A DNA stretch of 64,000 nt from Utricularia gibba (lineage: Eukaryota; Streptophyta; Magnoliopsida; Lamiales; Lentibulariaceae). How positions within the stretch are numbered: position 1 is the first letter of the stretch; each line of letters starts with the position of its first letter. Location: positions 1,736,001-1,800,000 of the forward strand of contig NEEC01000013.1 of NCBI GenBank assembly GCA_002189035.1, read 5' to 3'. The notes beneath the pieces are model-generated. The model had not been told where the DNA came from, ran no database searches, and worked only from the letters and a program-made list of their open reading frames with translations. Below, one piece after another: positions 1 to 10,144 of the stretch. The position numbers and the translations under genes are program-made.

Positions 1-934
1 GTGAATCAGGAGGGGTGGTGTGATAGCGTTGGCTCCATTGAAGAAATCCAAGCCAAGTTGCTGAAGAGGAAGGAGGCTGCTGCTAAGCGCGAGAGAGCTA
101 TGGCTTATGCTCTTGCAAACCAGGTATCCCACATTGGTTCAAGCATTCTGCTTACCAAAAAAGATTTGCTGGCATGATCTCATACAATCTCGCTTGTTCT
201 CTCACTCAGTAACTCAACACTGTGATGCAGTGGCAGGCTGGGTCGAGGCAACAAGCGGTACCTGCTGGTTTTGAGCCAGATAAAACCACTTGGGGCTGGA
301 ATTGGTTGGAGAGATGGATGGCGGTTCGCCCCTGGGAAAACCGGTTTCTAGACATAAATCTGAAAGATGGGGTGAAGGTGAATGAAAGCGCTGAAAGAAA
401 GACAACCGAGCCATCAACAAGTCAGTCTACCTCAAAAGTAAGCAGACAGGCTGCTCTTAAACCTGCAAATGGAAATGGCCCTTCTCGTTCGAGCAACTCC
501 AATATATCCAATGAGAAGAGAGCAGCCTCGCAATCTGATGGAATCAGTTCCATGGTAGAAGCACCAGCGTCTGGAGCACATTCTAAACCTGTTTTTCGGG
601 ACATGGCTGAGGAAGCCACTTCAAGGCTGAATGTTATTACACGATCAAAGAGCAATCCGAGAGAGAGATCTAATGTTGTCAACAAGCAAGGAAAGCAGCG
701 ATTGTCGCTCCCTGGTAATGGTTAGTCTCTCCAGTTCACTTATCTATCGCATCTCAGCTATTTTTGTTGATGCATTTGACATGACTGCTAGGCCGTGCTG
801 CCCAAACAGCAAAGCAAGTGAACAGAAAGTCACCTAAACGATCTCCTTCAGCCCCGAGATCTGCAGATGTAAAAGCCAAAAGCAGTGAAAACGTTGGAAA
901 GGATGCAAAGCTTAGTCAAAAAACGGATCACTAA
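1..934 (+). CDS. IQ67-domain (IQD) protein, 3' part only
   Basis: This is the C-terminal part of an IQD calmodulin-binding scaffold protein; the IQ67 calmodulin-binding region lies left of the window. Three exons are visible: 1-123, 231-714 and 792-934, with GT-AG junctions. Exon 1 carries the family signature KRERAMAYAL, which follows the IQ67 region in IQDs. Exon 2 opens with the W-rich block typical of the family (WGWNWLERWMAVRPWE). The tail is basic and Ser/Pro-rich, with SKSNPRERS and RLSLP resembling the DUF4005 C-terminal region. IQD proteins generally associate with microtubules, the plasma membrane or the nucleus and recruit calmodulin. The frame is intact and stops with TAA at 932-934. 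A second IQD gene lies at 22096-24209, but its W block differs, so this is not a recent tandem copy. Confidence 0.88.
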
Positions 935-1441
935 ACCTTTCTATCACCCCGACAACCTCAGCCCCTTGTCACCAGAAGATTCTTCGGAATGTACATAATT
1001 TGCTGGGACTCATGGAGCAACTGCAGCTACCAAGACACAGCAGAGTTGTTTCTGATATAAGAGGGCTTCTGAATGTCTCCTGGTTTCTTTTAAAAACCAA
1101 AAACACAGCCATATGGTTCATGAGTAATTATTGTGCTGATTCCCTGTAATGTGTGCATTCTTCTTCAGTCAGTCAACCTGTTTTACCCATTACACCTTCC
1201 ATCTCGATTGTAGTTACTAGTTTAATGCTCGGAAGTTCACCAAAGTAATACATAGGTTCATGTAATAAGAAGAAACCTCCTTGTTCAAATTTGGAAGATG
1301 AAAAGTTAATCCAACATTAATTTTCACAATCACGTTTCTCCTCTTGATACATACAGGCAAGATTCTAGAAGTGAAAATAGGGGGTACGCCTCTGCGACTA
1401 GTGCTGGTGAATTCCTTTCCAACCATCAGGTGGAGGGCAGA
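935..1441. other. 3' UTRs and short spacer between convergent genes
   Basis: The IQD gene (+) and NRPB4 (-) converge here. The stretch holds the two 3' untranslated regions. I see no conserved coding segment and no repeat. Confidence 0.6.
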
Positions 1442-2710
1442 CTACTCAAACTTCTTAATGAGGGAAAGATCGTTCAGCATTTTCTCAATTGCATCATCAT
1501 CATGTGCTCGCCCTTTAGCCTGCATAGTCAAACCACTCAAGATTGAAATAATTTTTGCATCATCACAAACACGAAGAACACAACCCTCATGGTCAAACAA
1601 ACAATAAACAAGCAATAAATGCATAAAACTATTGAAAAAGAACAGATGATGTTACTGCACTAGTGGACCAGAGTCCTGTTTTCCTTTCTTTAGGCAATAA
1701 GTGGTCTTTAGAAGGTGAAAGTCGAAACCTTAGGAGGCTGCAACATATCTTTACCAACTGGATCATGCGCCTACACTTTGATTGGAAGAATTAATGGAAA
1801 GGTACCTTGATGGACGGCACCATGGCTATGGCTTCTTCCACTGTTTCAGGACAAAGGTTCCCAAGCACGCATAGCTGTACATGTTTAACATGATATTTCA
1901 GGATTTGAAAATACACAAACACGATGAGAAGTTGAAATTGTAACAAAGGAGTACCTCGAATTCAGCCAATTTATATCTACTCAGGATTCTGTACTCTAGT
2001 CAAGGTAAACAAGAATTCCCAAATTTCACAAAAGAGACAGCCAAGCATACTCTACTTATCCTGCCTTAGCAACGAAAGGCAACAACACTCATAAAAAGCT
2101 GCACAGCACCAGTATTTTGACCCAATATTGCAATATCATATAAACAGTACACATACTTTAATAAATCTGCTGTACTGAATCTTAATATGCGAGTTTCATC
2201 AAGGATACTCCCGAACTTGTCTGACAGCATCAGGGTTCTTATATCGGCTGAAGCGTTTCACATACTGAAGAGATTTCTCAAAAACCCTGGAAAAATGCCA
2301 AGTTCAATGAATCCCAATGCAATTTTATATTTTTAAATTTCAGATTAAATTGAGACTTCAATACACACAGAAATTGGTCTAAAGAATACGCCTTGAATAA
2401 GATTAAAAAATGTAAGAAATCGGAAATCTAAACCCTAGAGAAATAGCCCTAATCTGTGAAAATCTTTACTTACTGCGAATTTTGGTTCATATAATCATCA
2501 GCCATCTGTTGAAGCTGGTCATTCTTGCGTTCAAGAATTAGGGCAACTTCACAATTCATGAGACATTTCGCCTTCAAAAATTCTGAAAACCAAAAAAACA
2601 GACTCCATCTGAGAATCTCATGTAACAATCCCTTAACCGCTCGACGCAAGAAGATTTGTACCGTCGGGGATTTTGAGCTCCGCCGCGTTTTCGTCTTCCT
2701 CAGCCGACAT
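1442..2710 (-). CDS. NRPB4: DNA-directed RNA polymerase II subunit 4
   Basis: This is the RPB4 subunit, which with RPB7 forms the stalk of nuclear RNA polymerase II. Six exons close in frame: 2662-2710, 2474-2582, 2209-2286, 1955-1988, 1806-1874 and 1442-1519. They sum to 417 nt, or 138 residues plus stop, which is the usual plant NRPB4 length. Conserved plant blocks are clear: MSAEEDENAAELKI at the start, FLKAKCLMNCEVALILERK, SLQYVKRFSRYKNPDAVRQV, LCVLGNLCPETVEEAIAMVP, and the C-terminal KGRAHDDDAIEKMLNDLSL. The start is the ATG at 2708-2710, preceded by no other in-frame ATG nearby. It is an essential single-function gene, and nothing about it looks broken. Several introns are longer than the exons they separate. 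Confidence 0.95.
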
Positions 2711-3284
2711 ATCTTCGCCCGGGAAATCGCAAGACAAACGTTTCCTTACTGGCGTAACTGATCTGTATGGAGGAGTTCGGTATTTTAAGAATAATCAAAA
2801 CCCGACCCGCACGGCCCATGGGCCCGGATTTGTTCCTTTACCAATTTATTGGGTTGAGTCCGGTTTACTTTCGGGTTAACCAGCCTGTGTCTATAGGCCG
2901 GGACCCGTACCCGTACCCGTTGGGAATACCCGGGAAGGAGCAGCAAGACGTTACTACAGAGTACCTTCAACGCTGTGAAGGGTCCCGACAAGGAGAAAAC
3001 ACCCCCACAGGCCACATTTACATGCATAACTTTATACAGAAGAAGAAGACACTCTTCTTTCAGTTCCAGATTAAAACCAAGGTCAAATTCTGTAATGTTC
3101 TCCAGTACCAACCAGAAACGGGGCTGATTCTTTATGCCTACAACTGCTTGAAGCCCAGCCCCTGCTTCACAGAGATGACTAAACAGAGCTGAAGAGATCA
3201 ACATATGGATAAAATTGCCCACCTTTGCGAACAGAGAGATGGGTCCTTACCAGAAAAGAAGCGAATCGTGGAGTCATGGTGAGC
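2711..3284. other. NRPB4 promoter side and RHF2A 3' UTR
   Basis: This spacer has a GC-richer patch at about 2800-2935 with short direct repeats of the hexamer acccgt near 2905-2920. No gene is supported. Open frames here lack any family resemblance. Confidence 0.5.
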
Positions 3285-5076
3285 TTATTGGGATACCATA
3301 GTGGGAGTAGTGTTTGGGGTTGCTCGTGCAGTTTCCTCGATCAACAAAGGTCTGGCAGAAGCAGGAGCCGTTACAGATGGTGCCTCTGTGGGATTGGTGG
3401 TTGTGCTCTGTTCTGTTGTACTCAATGGGGATGAAGAGCTGGAGATCGTTTCCTCTGTGATTTGAAGATGATCCATCATTCTTGAAAGAGTAGTAGTAGT
3501 TTGGGCATTGGGAATGCTTTGATTCCCCTCCCTGGTAACATCAGGGGTGCATCAGCAGAACTGTTTCGTGCAAAAAGTCGCTCCTTCCAACTCCTTGTAC
3601 TCTTTGAGATACTCTCCTTGTATCTGTTGATTTAATGAAACGAAGCTTAATGGTGGAAAGGAAACTAACTGTTTCCACACTATAAACACTTGTTACAGAA
3701 GATTTTCTTACCTTGTTGAGAGTGCAGTAAGGCGAGTCTTCAGGGTATCAGGGAATGAATGCAAATCAGAAGGCCCAGCTCTATCCTGACTACTAGGTGA
3801 AGTAGCAGCATTAGTCCTCCTAAATTAGAACATTCAGTCGACACGCAGAAGAACAGCCTTGATATGGATTTCTGAATCTCCAAAATCAAATGTTCATAAG
3901 TAGAAATAAATACCAATTGTTCGACATGTATCCATGTTGGCCTGCTCCTGCACTTGATACAGAACTTGCAGCCTCAGGCATGTCACCCTGTGTTGGAGGA
4001 GGCTGTTGGGTGAGATTTGAAGACTCCTCGGTAGCACCCATTCGAGAAGTATTCGGACCAGTTATCAGCACGGGGTTGTTGCCTTCCCTTTGAGGAAAAG
4101 GAAGGGGAGTTGTAGAAGCTTCAGACGCACTGTTAGCATGAGTTGAGAGAACCAGGTAATGAGGTCGGCCTTGAGACGATGACCTGGTTCGCCCTTCTCG
4201 ACTAGCAAGCTGGCGAGCTCTTCCCATGGCAGCTGCAGCAGCCAAGTGCTGAATTATGCGCTCTTCTAGCTCGGTCTCACTTGCATTAACTGGCAACTGA
4301 AAAAGAGCGGAGAGATGAAAAAACCATATGGAAACGTGTATGAAACAAGAAGTTTTTGAGTGGTGACAAACATGCTGCAACTCGAAGTCTCCCAGCGTCG
4401 GGTGGTGGAATATAGTTGTACTTCTCGGAGGATTCATCCGTAGGTTCCTTTCGTGCTCCACAGCCTCCAGCAACTCCTGGCTGAGAAAATAAAAAAGGGC
4501 AAGTAAGAGGGTGGATGTAATGAATCCTGAACAAGGAGAGCTAAGAAATAGAGAGATGGAATGATCCATATACCAGCCAGGATCCTTCAAGCTGATGTGC
4601 TGCCAACACATTGGGCATTGGGAGCTTCTCTGGCACCTAGAAACTCATTTCAAAGCATCAGAAACTTTTTAACAGGAGACTGGATTATGAAAACACTTTG
4701 TAATTAGAAAAGAAGAAACGTATCAGGCCCCAAAAACCAAGACGGTCAATGGAACAAAAAAACCACCTTGGTTTGTCTCAAGATCTACTCTTTATTCAGA
4801 ATCATAAAACAAGCACATACCATTCAAGAACACACTGAAGATGAAATTCATGCTTGCAACCGGTGAGCTGCAATTTATCAGAAACATGATTTGGCATTTG
4901 AAAACTGCGTTCCGTGAAAGCCAAATTAAGAATCCCAGGCATACCGTTGAAGGGTCACTGTCACAAAAGGGTTCGAGGCATATACTACATGCATCATCAC
5001 ATGCATCCTGGATCCCCCCTTCTACAAAAGCTGCAGCTGAAGTTAATTGGTTCTCGGACACCTTACTCTCATCCAT
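3285..5076 (-). CDS. RHF2A: RING-H2 E3 ubiquitin ligase RHF2A-like
   Basis: RHF1A/RHF2A ligases in Arabidopsis act redundantly in gametogenesis by targeting a cyclin-dependent kinase inhibitor. The start at 5074-5076 begins MDESKVSENQ and runs into TSAAAFVEGGIQDACDDACS, the hallmark RHF N-terminus. The C3H2C3 RING finger is split over three exons: CSICLEPF, CKHEFHLQCVLEW and CPMCWQHISLKDP. Later exons carry HPTLGDFELQH, LEERIIQHLAAAAAMGRAR and, near 3720-3820, DRAGPSDLHSFPDTLKTRL. The last exon begins YKESISKSTRSWKERL and ends TLSRMMDHLQITEE plus a Ser/Thr/Ala-rich tail, stopping at 3285. Within this exon the frame breaks at the four-G run 3544-3547; one extra base there restores the conserved reading, so I treat it as a likely assembly error. 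A 5' leader, perhaps with an intron, probably extends toward about 5990. Confidence 0.9.
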
Positions 5077-6437
5077 CTGATAGGGAAATCAAAGACAAAA
5101 TGCATCCCAAATCAAGTAAAGCGGATGCAGTTAGATAACTATAACACGTTGAACCCGTCCAAAAGAAATCAAAACCACTTTCAAAAAGCGAAGAACTATG
5201 ATTTTCATTAGCATAGAATGCATCTTCAAATTTTGACTTCCACCCGTGATTAGAGAATGACAAATGAAGTCAAAACACTTGAGGGGTGATCAGTAAGTTA
5301 ACGAAAACTTGAAAAAACGAATACTTTGCATGGGATCAACAGCAGAAGCAAGCAAGCCGCTGAAAAGATCATACAAAATCACGAAAACTTCATTCCATGC
5401 TAGGAATCTGATGATACTAGCAATTTATAGGATATCTGCGCTAAAAGATCTCCCACTACCATCAGCCAGAAGCTCACCAACCAGTACCAGTATGAGTTAT
5501 CCATAGAAAAACTCGCCTTTAGCGCAAACAAAGGCATAACACAGAAAAAGCATGAAAGCAATCAAAAGGATCATCAACCCAAAAAAGTGACTAAACCCAC
5601 AATTTTCCATTTCACAATCTCCCCGCTAAAAATATTAAACAAAAAAAAACCAGTAAAATCTCAACTTCCACCCCACCAGAAATTTCACACAATCATCGAC
5701 AATCTTCAAAACCCGGTACGCATAAACCTATCCACACCTCAAAAAAAAATTAAATTCCCAAAGAAATATCACCTCAACCAACGGAATTCATAAAGCCCTC
5801 TCTAAAGCCGCAGCAGGCTCCCACCCAGAACGGAGAAGAAACAGGGAAGAGCCAGCAGACCGGCGGTCAACAACGTAGCACAGAAAAGGGTTCTCAGAAG
5901 CATCAGCGCCTTCAGGGGTAGCCAGAATAGGCGAAAATAATGCAAGTACAAAGCAAAAAAAGAAGAAATTCTGTTGGGGGACTTTTGAGAATAATTTCAA
6001 TCTCTTCTCCTTTTTCCTCCCCTTCTCTTTTTATGACGGTATTAAGACTCCACCAACGTCACCGCGCCCACACTGACGAACAGCGCAGGACAGAACTCCC
6101 ACCCCGTTGCAGATAACTCCCTCCTCACAATTCTGACACGCAGAGGGTCCGTCGTTTACGGAAACCAATTGCCGTAATATCTTAATTTATTTCTTCTCAC
6201 TGTTGACTCAGAAATTTGATGAACACAAAGTTGACTCAACTCAAAATTAGATTAATTTATTCATTTTTATTTTATCTCATGCTTTCAAAATTATAACAAA
6301 TCCCACATTCGAAAATAAACGAAAAATATTCTAATTTATAAAAAATAAACTGCATGCATGCAGTATTTCAAAATGATGAGTCTAATTAATCATACACTTT
6401 TGATGATTCAAACTTCAGCTGGTTCCTGAAAGAGCAA
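5077..6437. other. RHF2A leader and promoter, AT-rich spacer
   Basis: The RHF2A 5' leader probably occupies part of 5077-6000. Two W-box cores TTGACT lie at 6203-6208 and 6231-6236, on the promoter side of RHF2A. The region from 6250 to 6360 is AT-rich without recognisable features. Confidence 0.45.
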
Positions 6438-7283
6438 CTAATTTGATGGATTTGAAGGAAAGAAGAAGGAAAAGGGATTGCACCTGTTCTGAGTATCACC
6501 ACGGCTGCTGTTGCCACTGGAGCCGCTTGGAATTCTGATTCTATGACTCGAGGTACTGCGAGCATTGCTGCTAGCTCGAGAAGGGAGCTCGACACGGCAA
6601 ACAGGGCATGAGTTGTGTTCCACCAGCCACGGGATGATGCAGTTGGAGTGGTAGATATGTTCGCATGGCATCTGTCTGGCTTTAGAACCCAACTCGAATT
6701 TGTCTTGGCACACAGGACAGTGAGCATCTGCGTTTATATGCCTCTGAGTGATCTTGATTGTCGGCATTGCTCTGATAGCGGATCGGGGAGCTGGAGGAGG
6801 GCCTCGTCTTTCGTTGATGCTAAGTTGTTCAAAGAGCTCCTGCAAACCATCTGCAAGGAAACCATCACTGACGTTAGTCGGCCTCGCCCCATTCCATGCT
6901 TATTGCTGAAAAAATGACTATGACTCTGTGACAGGGGCACCATTTGACTGACCATGAAATATCAGCAACCGAGATCTGGGACCAGGACCAACACTCCTTC
7001 GAGATTGCATCATCAATGACCTCGATCTGATGTCAAAATTGGGACGCCTTCCAGCCATTCTACGCCTCACGATTTCAGAGAATGCATCCATAATATCCAG
7101 TCCTGGGTCCTGGATTGGTTCCCCTATGCCAAGTACAGAAAGATGAGGAGCATTGCTGTCCACAATCCCATGCAGCTCTTCAACGAAACCTTCATCACAA
7201 TACGGGCAAGACAAAGGACGTCCTTGTGGTCGAATCGGTCCGCTGCAGTGATAGCACCAGTGTGTGTTTCCACCACTCGACAT
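6438..7283 (-). CDS. RING-H2 E3 ubiquitin ligase, RHC1A/RING1-like
   Basis: This is a predicted E3 ubiquitin ligase of the plant family with an N-terminal Cys4 zinc ribbon and a C-terminal RING-H2. The start at 7281-7283 gives MSSGGNTHWCYHCSGPIRP and then CPYC, the four-cysteine ribbon. MDAFSEIVRRRMAGRRP is the conserved linker. Exon 2 carries LQELFEQL, RRGPPPAPRSAI and the RING-H2 (CPVC, CEHIYHSNCIIPWL, CPVC). I place one intron at 6851-6952 (donor GTCAGT, acceptor TTGCAG); exons 6953-7283 and 6438-6850 then total 744 nt, 247 residues. That is shorter than the roughly 310-330 usual for the family: the stretch between LLIF and LQELF is missing and the Ser-rich tail is short. An alternative acceptor near 6920 could restore part of the middle. 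The leader probably extends to about 7780. Confidence 0.85.
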
Positions 7284-8371
7284 GCTTTATGTGACCAAAT
7301 TCTAGAATTGAAAGCTCCGTCTCTATCTCATCACACCCAATATGAACCTGCACCAAATCTCGTTCATTCGGAAGTAACAGCAAACAGGAAAAAAAAAACT
7401 CAAGAAACAGCTTATATAAAAACCACACGAGCTTCTTAATCTCATGCAATCATTATGCGTAATCCCAGTCAACAACAATTCCTTCCATGCGTTCCACAAT
7501 CACAAAAAATAGATAAATACTCTTCGATTTCCCGATAGACACCACGAAAAACACCTAAACCAATGGCAAAAACCAGTGCCTCAAAAAACAAAAAAAAACC
7601 AACAGAATACACGAAGCAAACATCAAACACCTCAGAAGAACTCGAGGAACAAATCGACAAGAAAGAAATCTTAGGAAATAGAGCTAAATTAACCAGATAA
7701 CAGCGCTGAATTGACTCCAAAACATCGAGAAATCTGCCATCCTCGAGATCAGGTACCCGGTTTCTGAAAATTCGTGATTTCACGGTGGCACATGGCGAGT
7801 AACGGGGACCGTCATTGCCTATTCAAATCACCCAGGGGCACAAACGTAATTATCTACAAACACGCACGCTCCTGGATCTGATCTCTCTTTACTTGCCGTT
7901 CGCATTGGAGGGTTTCACGATACTTTTCGAAATTAAAAATTCAAGCAAAATAATATATTTTTTTACGATTGAAATCCCAAAAAATATCATTCAAAATCAA
8001 TATTAATGTACAAATCATCATTTTAAAACTAAAAAAAACTATGAACTATGATTAAATCGTTTTAAATTTAATAATTGTTCATAGTTTTTTTTATGAATAA
8101 TTCATAATTTACAGTAATTTAACTATAGCAGACAGCACATCAAGGCACCTGATAACCATATAAAGATGGATTACACAAATGTATGTACTTCCGTACCATT
8201 GAAACAAATGTATATAATCTTACATAAAAAATCACAAATGAATCCTTTCCAAAAGCTACCAACATCACTCACTGATACAAAGACTGGGAAACTATGAGAG
8301 GGAATTTCAGAGGAGAAAAATGTGGCCTGGTTTACCAGTTTGTAGCAGCCAGTTTTTTGGTTCAAGCTTCA
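7284..8371. other. RHC1A-like leader and spacer to the sigma-adaptin 3' UTR
   Basis: 7284-7790 probably holds the leader and promoter of the upstream RING gene. 7930-8110 is very AT-rich and contains a hairpin listed separately. 8110-8371 is the sigma-adaptin 3' UTR side. No coding gene is supported. Confidence 0.45.
8031..8092. repeat. 16-bp perfect inverted repeat with 30-bp loop
   Basis: The arms aaaaaaaactatgaac (8031-8046) and its exact reverse complement (8077-8092) flank an AT-rich loop. It lies between the two genes' ends and could be a relic of a small inverted-repeat element or a transcript-end hairpin. Confidence 0.7.
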
Positions 8372-9725
8372 TCATTTTGTTGCCTGAGCAATGATGTTGG
8401 ATATTGAGCTCTCTTGCTCCTTTGCTGCCTCGACGAGGGAATCCTGGAGACGAAGAGCGATTCAGCGTCGTCGTAGATCAACAATAGTTCCAAGAATGTC
8501 CGGTGGAAACATACCTGTGCAGCCACTAGACGTGCTACGATTTTCTTACTGGATTCTTGAAGTTCACCAGCTATCAGAACTTCATCCAGTATATAATATG
8601 CCTGTAGCATTGCATCATAAACATGGATAGAAAATTGTTGGTTACAGAAGCCAGAGCGTATACATTGCCGGAGAATGACAGAAGCATACCTTGTGGAAGT
8701 TAAAGATCAAATCTAGTTCACAGACCTTCAGGCCAAAGGAAGAGAACAAAGAAGAATTATGATGTTGGACATGCAGCAAACAGCAGGGAATAAAGGGTAT
8801 TTGTTTCGGTGCTTACACTTCCAAAGTAGCGGTCTAATATCTCGACATAGTAATGGATGATTTCAAGGACTTCCAACTCATTGTCGTCTTGATCAATACA
8901 CATGCAGAAGTAAAGGCTTGCATACCTTCGGAATAGGCCATAACAAACACTTTTGAGCCGATGAAGGAGAACCAAAGATGATGGAAAGGGGGCCAATAGA
9001 TATTGACAAGTTTTGCTGAAGGCTGGAGGAGTGACGGTTACCTTTTGTACACAACTTTGTATCCTCTCCAATCCACAAAGTTGCATAACTTGGGGCCTCG
9101 AGTGAGTATCATACCACTGAGCTCCCGAATGACCTTTGGAAATCGGGTAGTTTTCAAGAACATAGGTTATGCATCAAAATCCGACAACAAGAATTTCTGT
9201 CGAAGTTTAAGTGATATTCTGATGCTATACCTTTGTCCTTTCCTTCTGTGTGTAAGGGGAATACCATTTTGTCAACCTTACTTTCCCTTGTCTGCTTACG
9301 AGGAGAACGAAATGAATCTGCGGCAAGCATACGATTCAAAAAATACACCAGAAAAGTAGTATCATATCAGCAGCACAATCAATCCCAGGGGGTGAAGCCA
9401 CTACAGTACAAAATTGAAAATAACGACCGTGTGCCGACATTCCGATGAGCATTTCTACATTTCACTTACAAACTTTGCGAGAACACAACAAATAACATCC
9501 GTTTAGGCAAGGAGTCACCCATGAAATTAACGGAAACCTAGAGAAAATAAACCAGATGGATCAATCCGACCATCGGTAACTCGTCCAGATCTGATTGATC
9601 AATCTAAATCGCGTGATGCGTCAAATCCTCAGAGAAAGTAAAAAGAAAAAACACAACCGCTGTAGAAACCTAAACTAATAAAACAGATTGCTGGAAAACC
9701 AGATAATCCAAAACACGCTTACCAT
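8372..9725 (-). CDS. AP1S: AP-1 complex sigma (small) subunit
   Basis: This is the sigma subunit of the clathrin adaptor AP-1, which acts at the trans-Golgi network. The protein reads [76 protein letters not shown] and [18 protein letters not shown], ending [11 protein letters not shown] at the TGA 8372-8374. All parts of the longin-like small-adaptin fold are present at the usual length of about 161 residues. The first coding exon is the bare ATG at 9723-9725: the donor GTAAGC begins immediately after it, and the second codon (ATT, Ile) opens the exon 9231-9317. A further exon is 9042-9133. AP-2 sigma is excluded by the extended tail [19 protein letters not shown]. Confidence 0.95.
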
Positions 9726-10144
9726 GGCGGCGGAGATCGGCGGCGCTGGAGATCGAAAACTGCTTTCTTTTTCGTCTCCGGTTATTGCCTCAACGGTCTT
9801 CTAACCTTATGGTTTTTGTAATATAGAATTACGATTGTACCCTTCGTTAAAAAAGGAACATGCGTCCCTTTCGAATTTCCGAATATTATTATGAGATCAA
9901 TAAATATTATAAAACTGCACAATAATTAATAATTATTGGCATTGAAGTCATTTTTTATTGGACGAAAAAGAATAAATTTACGGTATTGCGTATTTATTCA
10001 ATAAAAAAATAAAATAAAATTCAAGACCTCTCTTTGAAGAAGAACCATCTTCCTCAAAGCTTCAAGGATGAAAGAATACTTACAGGGGGGAAAAAGTAAA
10101 CCACTCGTAATTACACCATGAAGGATGATGCTTCTTGAGCCACT
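9726..10144. other. Sigma-adaptin promoter side, AT-rich
   Basis: Short spacer between two minus-strand genes. 9880-10020 is AT-rich. Nothing coding is seen. Confidence 0.5.

Noticed and set aside
2785-3222. 141- and 145-codon ORFs on both strands between NRPB4 and RHF2A
   Set aside because: Mirror open frames in a GC-richer patch without any recognisable domain.
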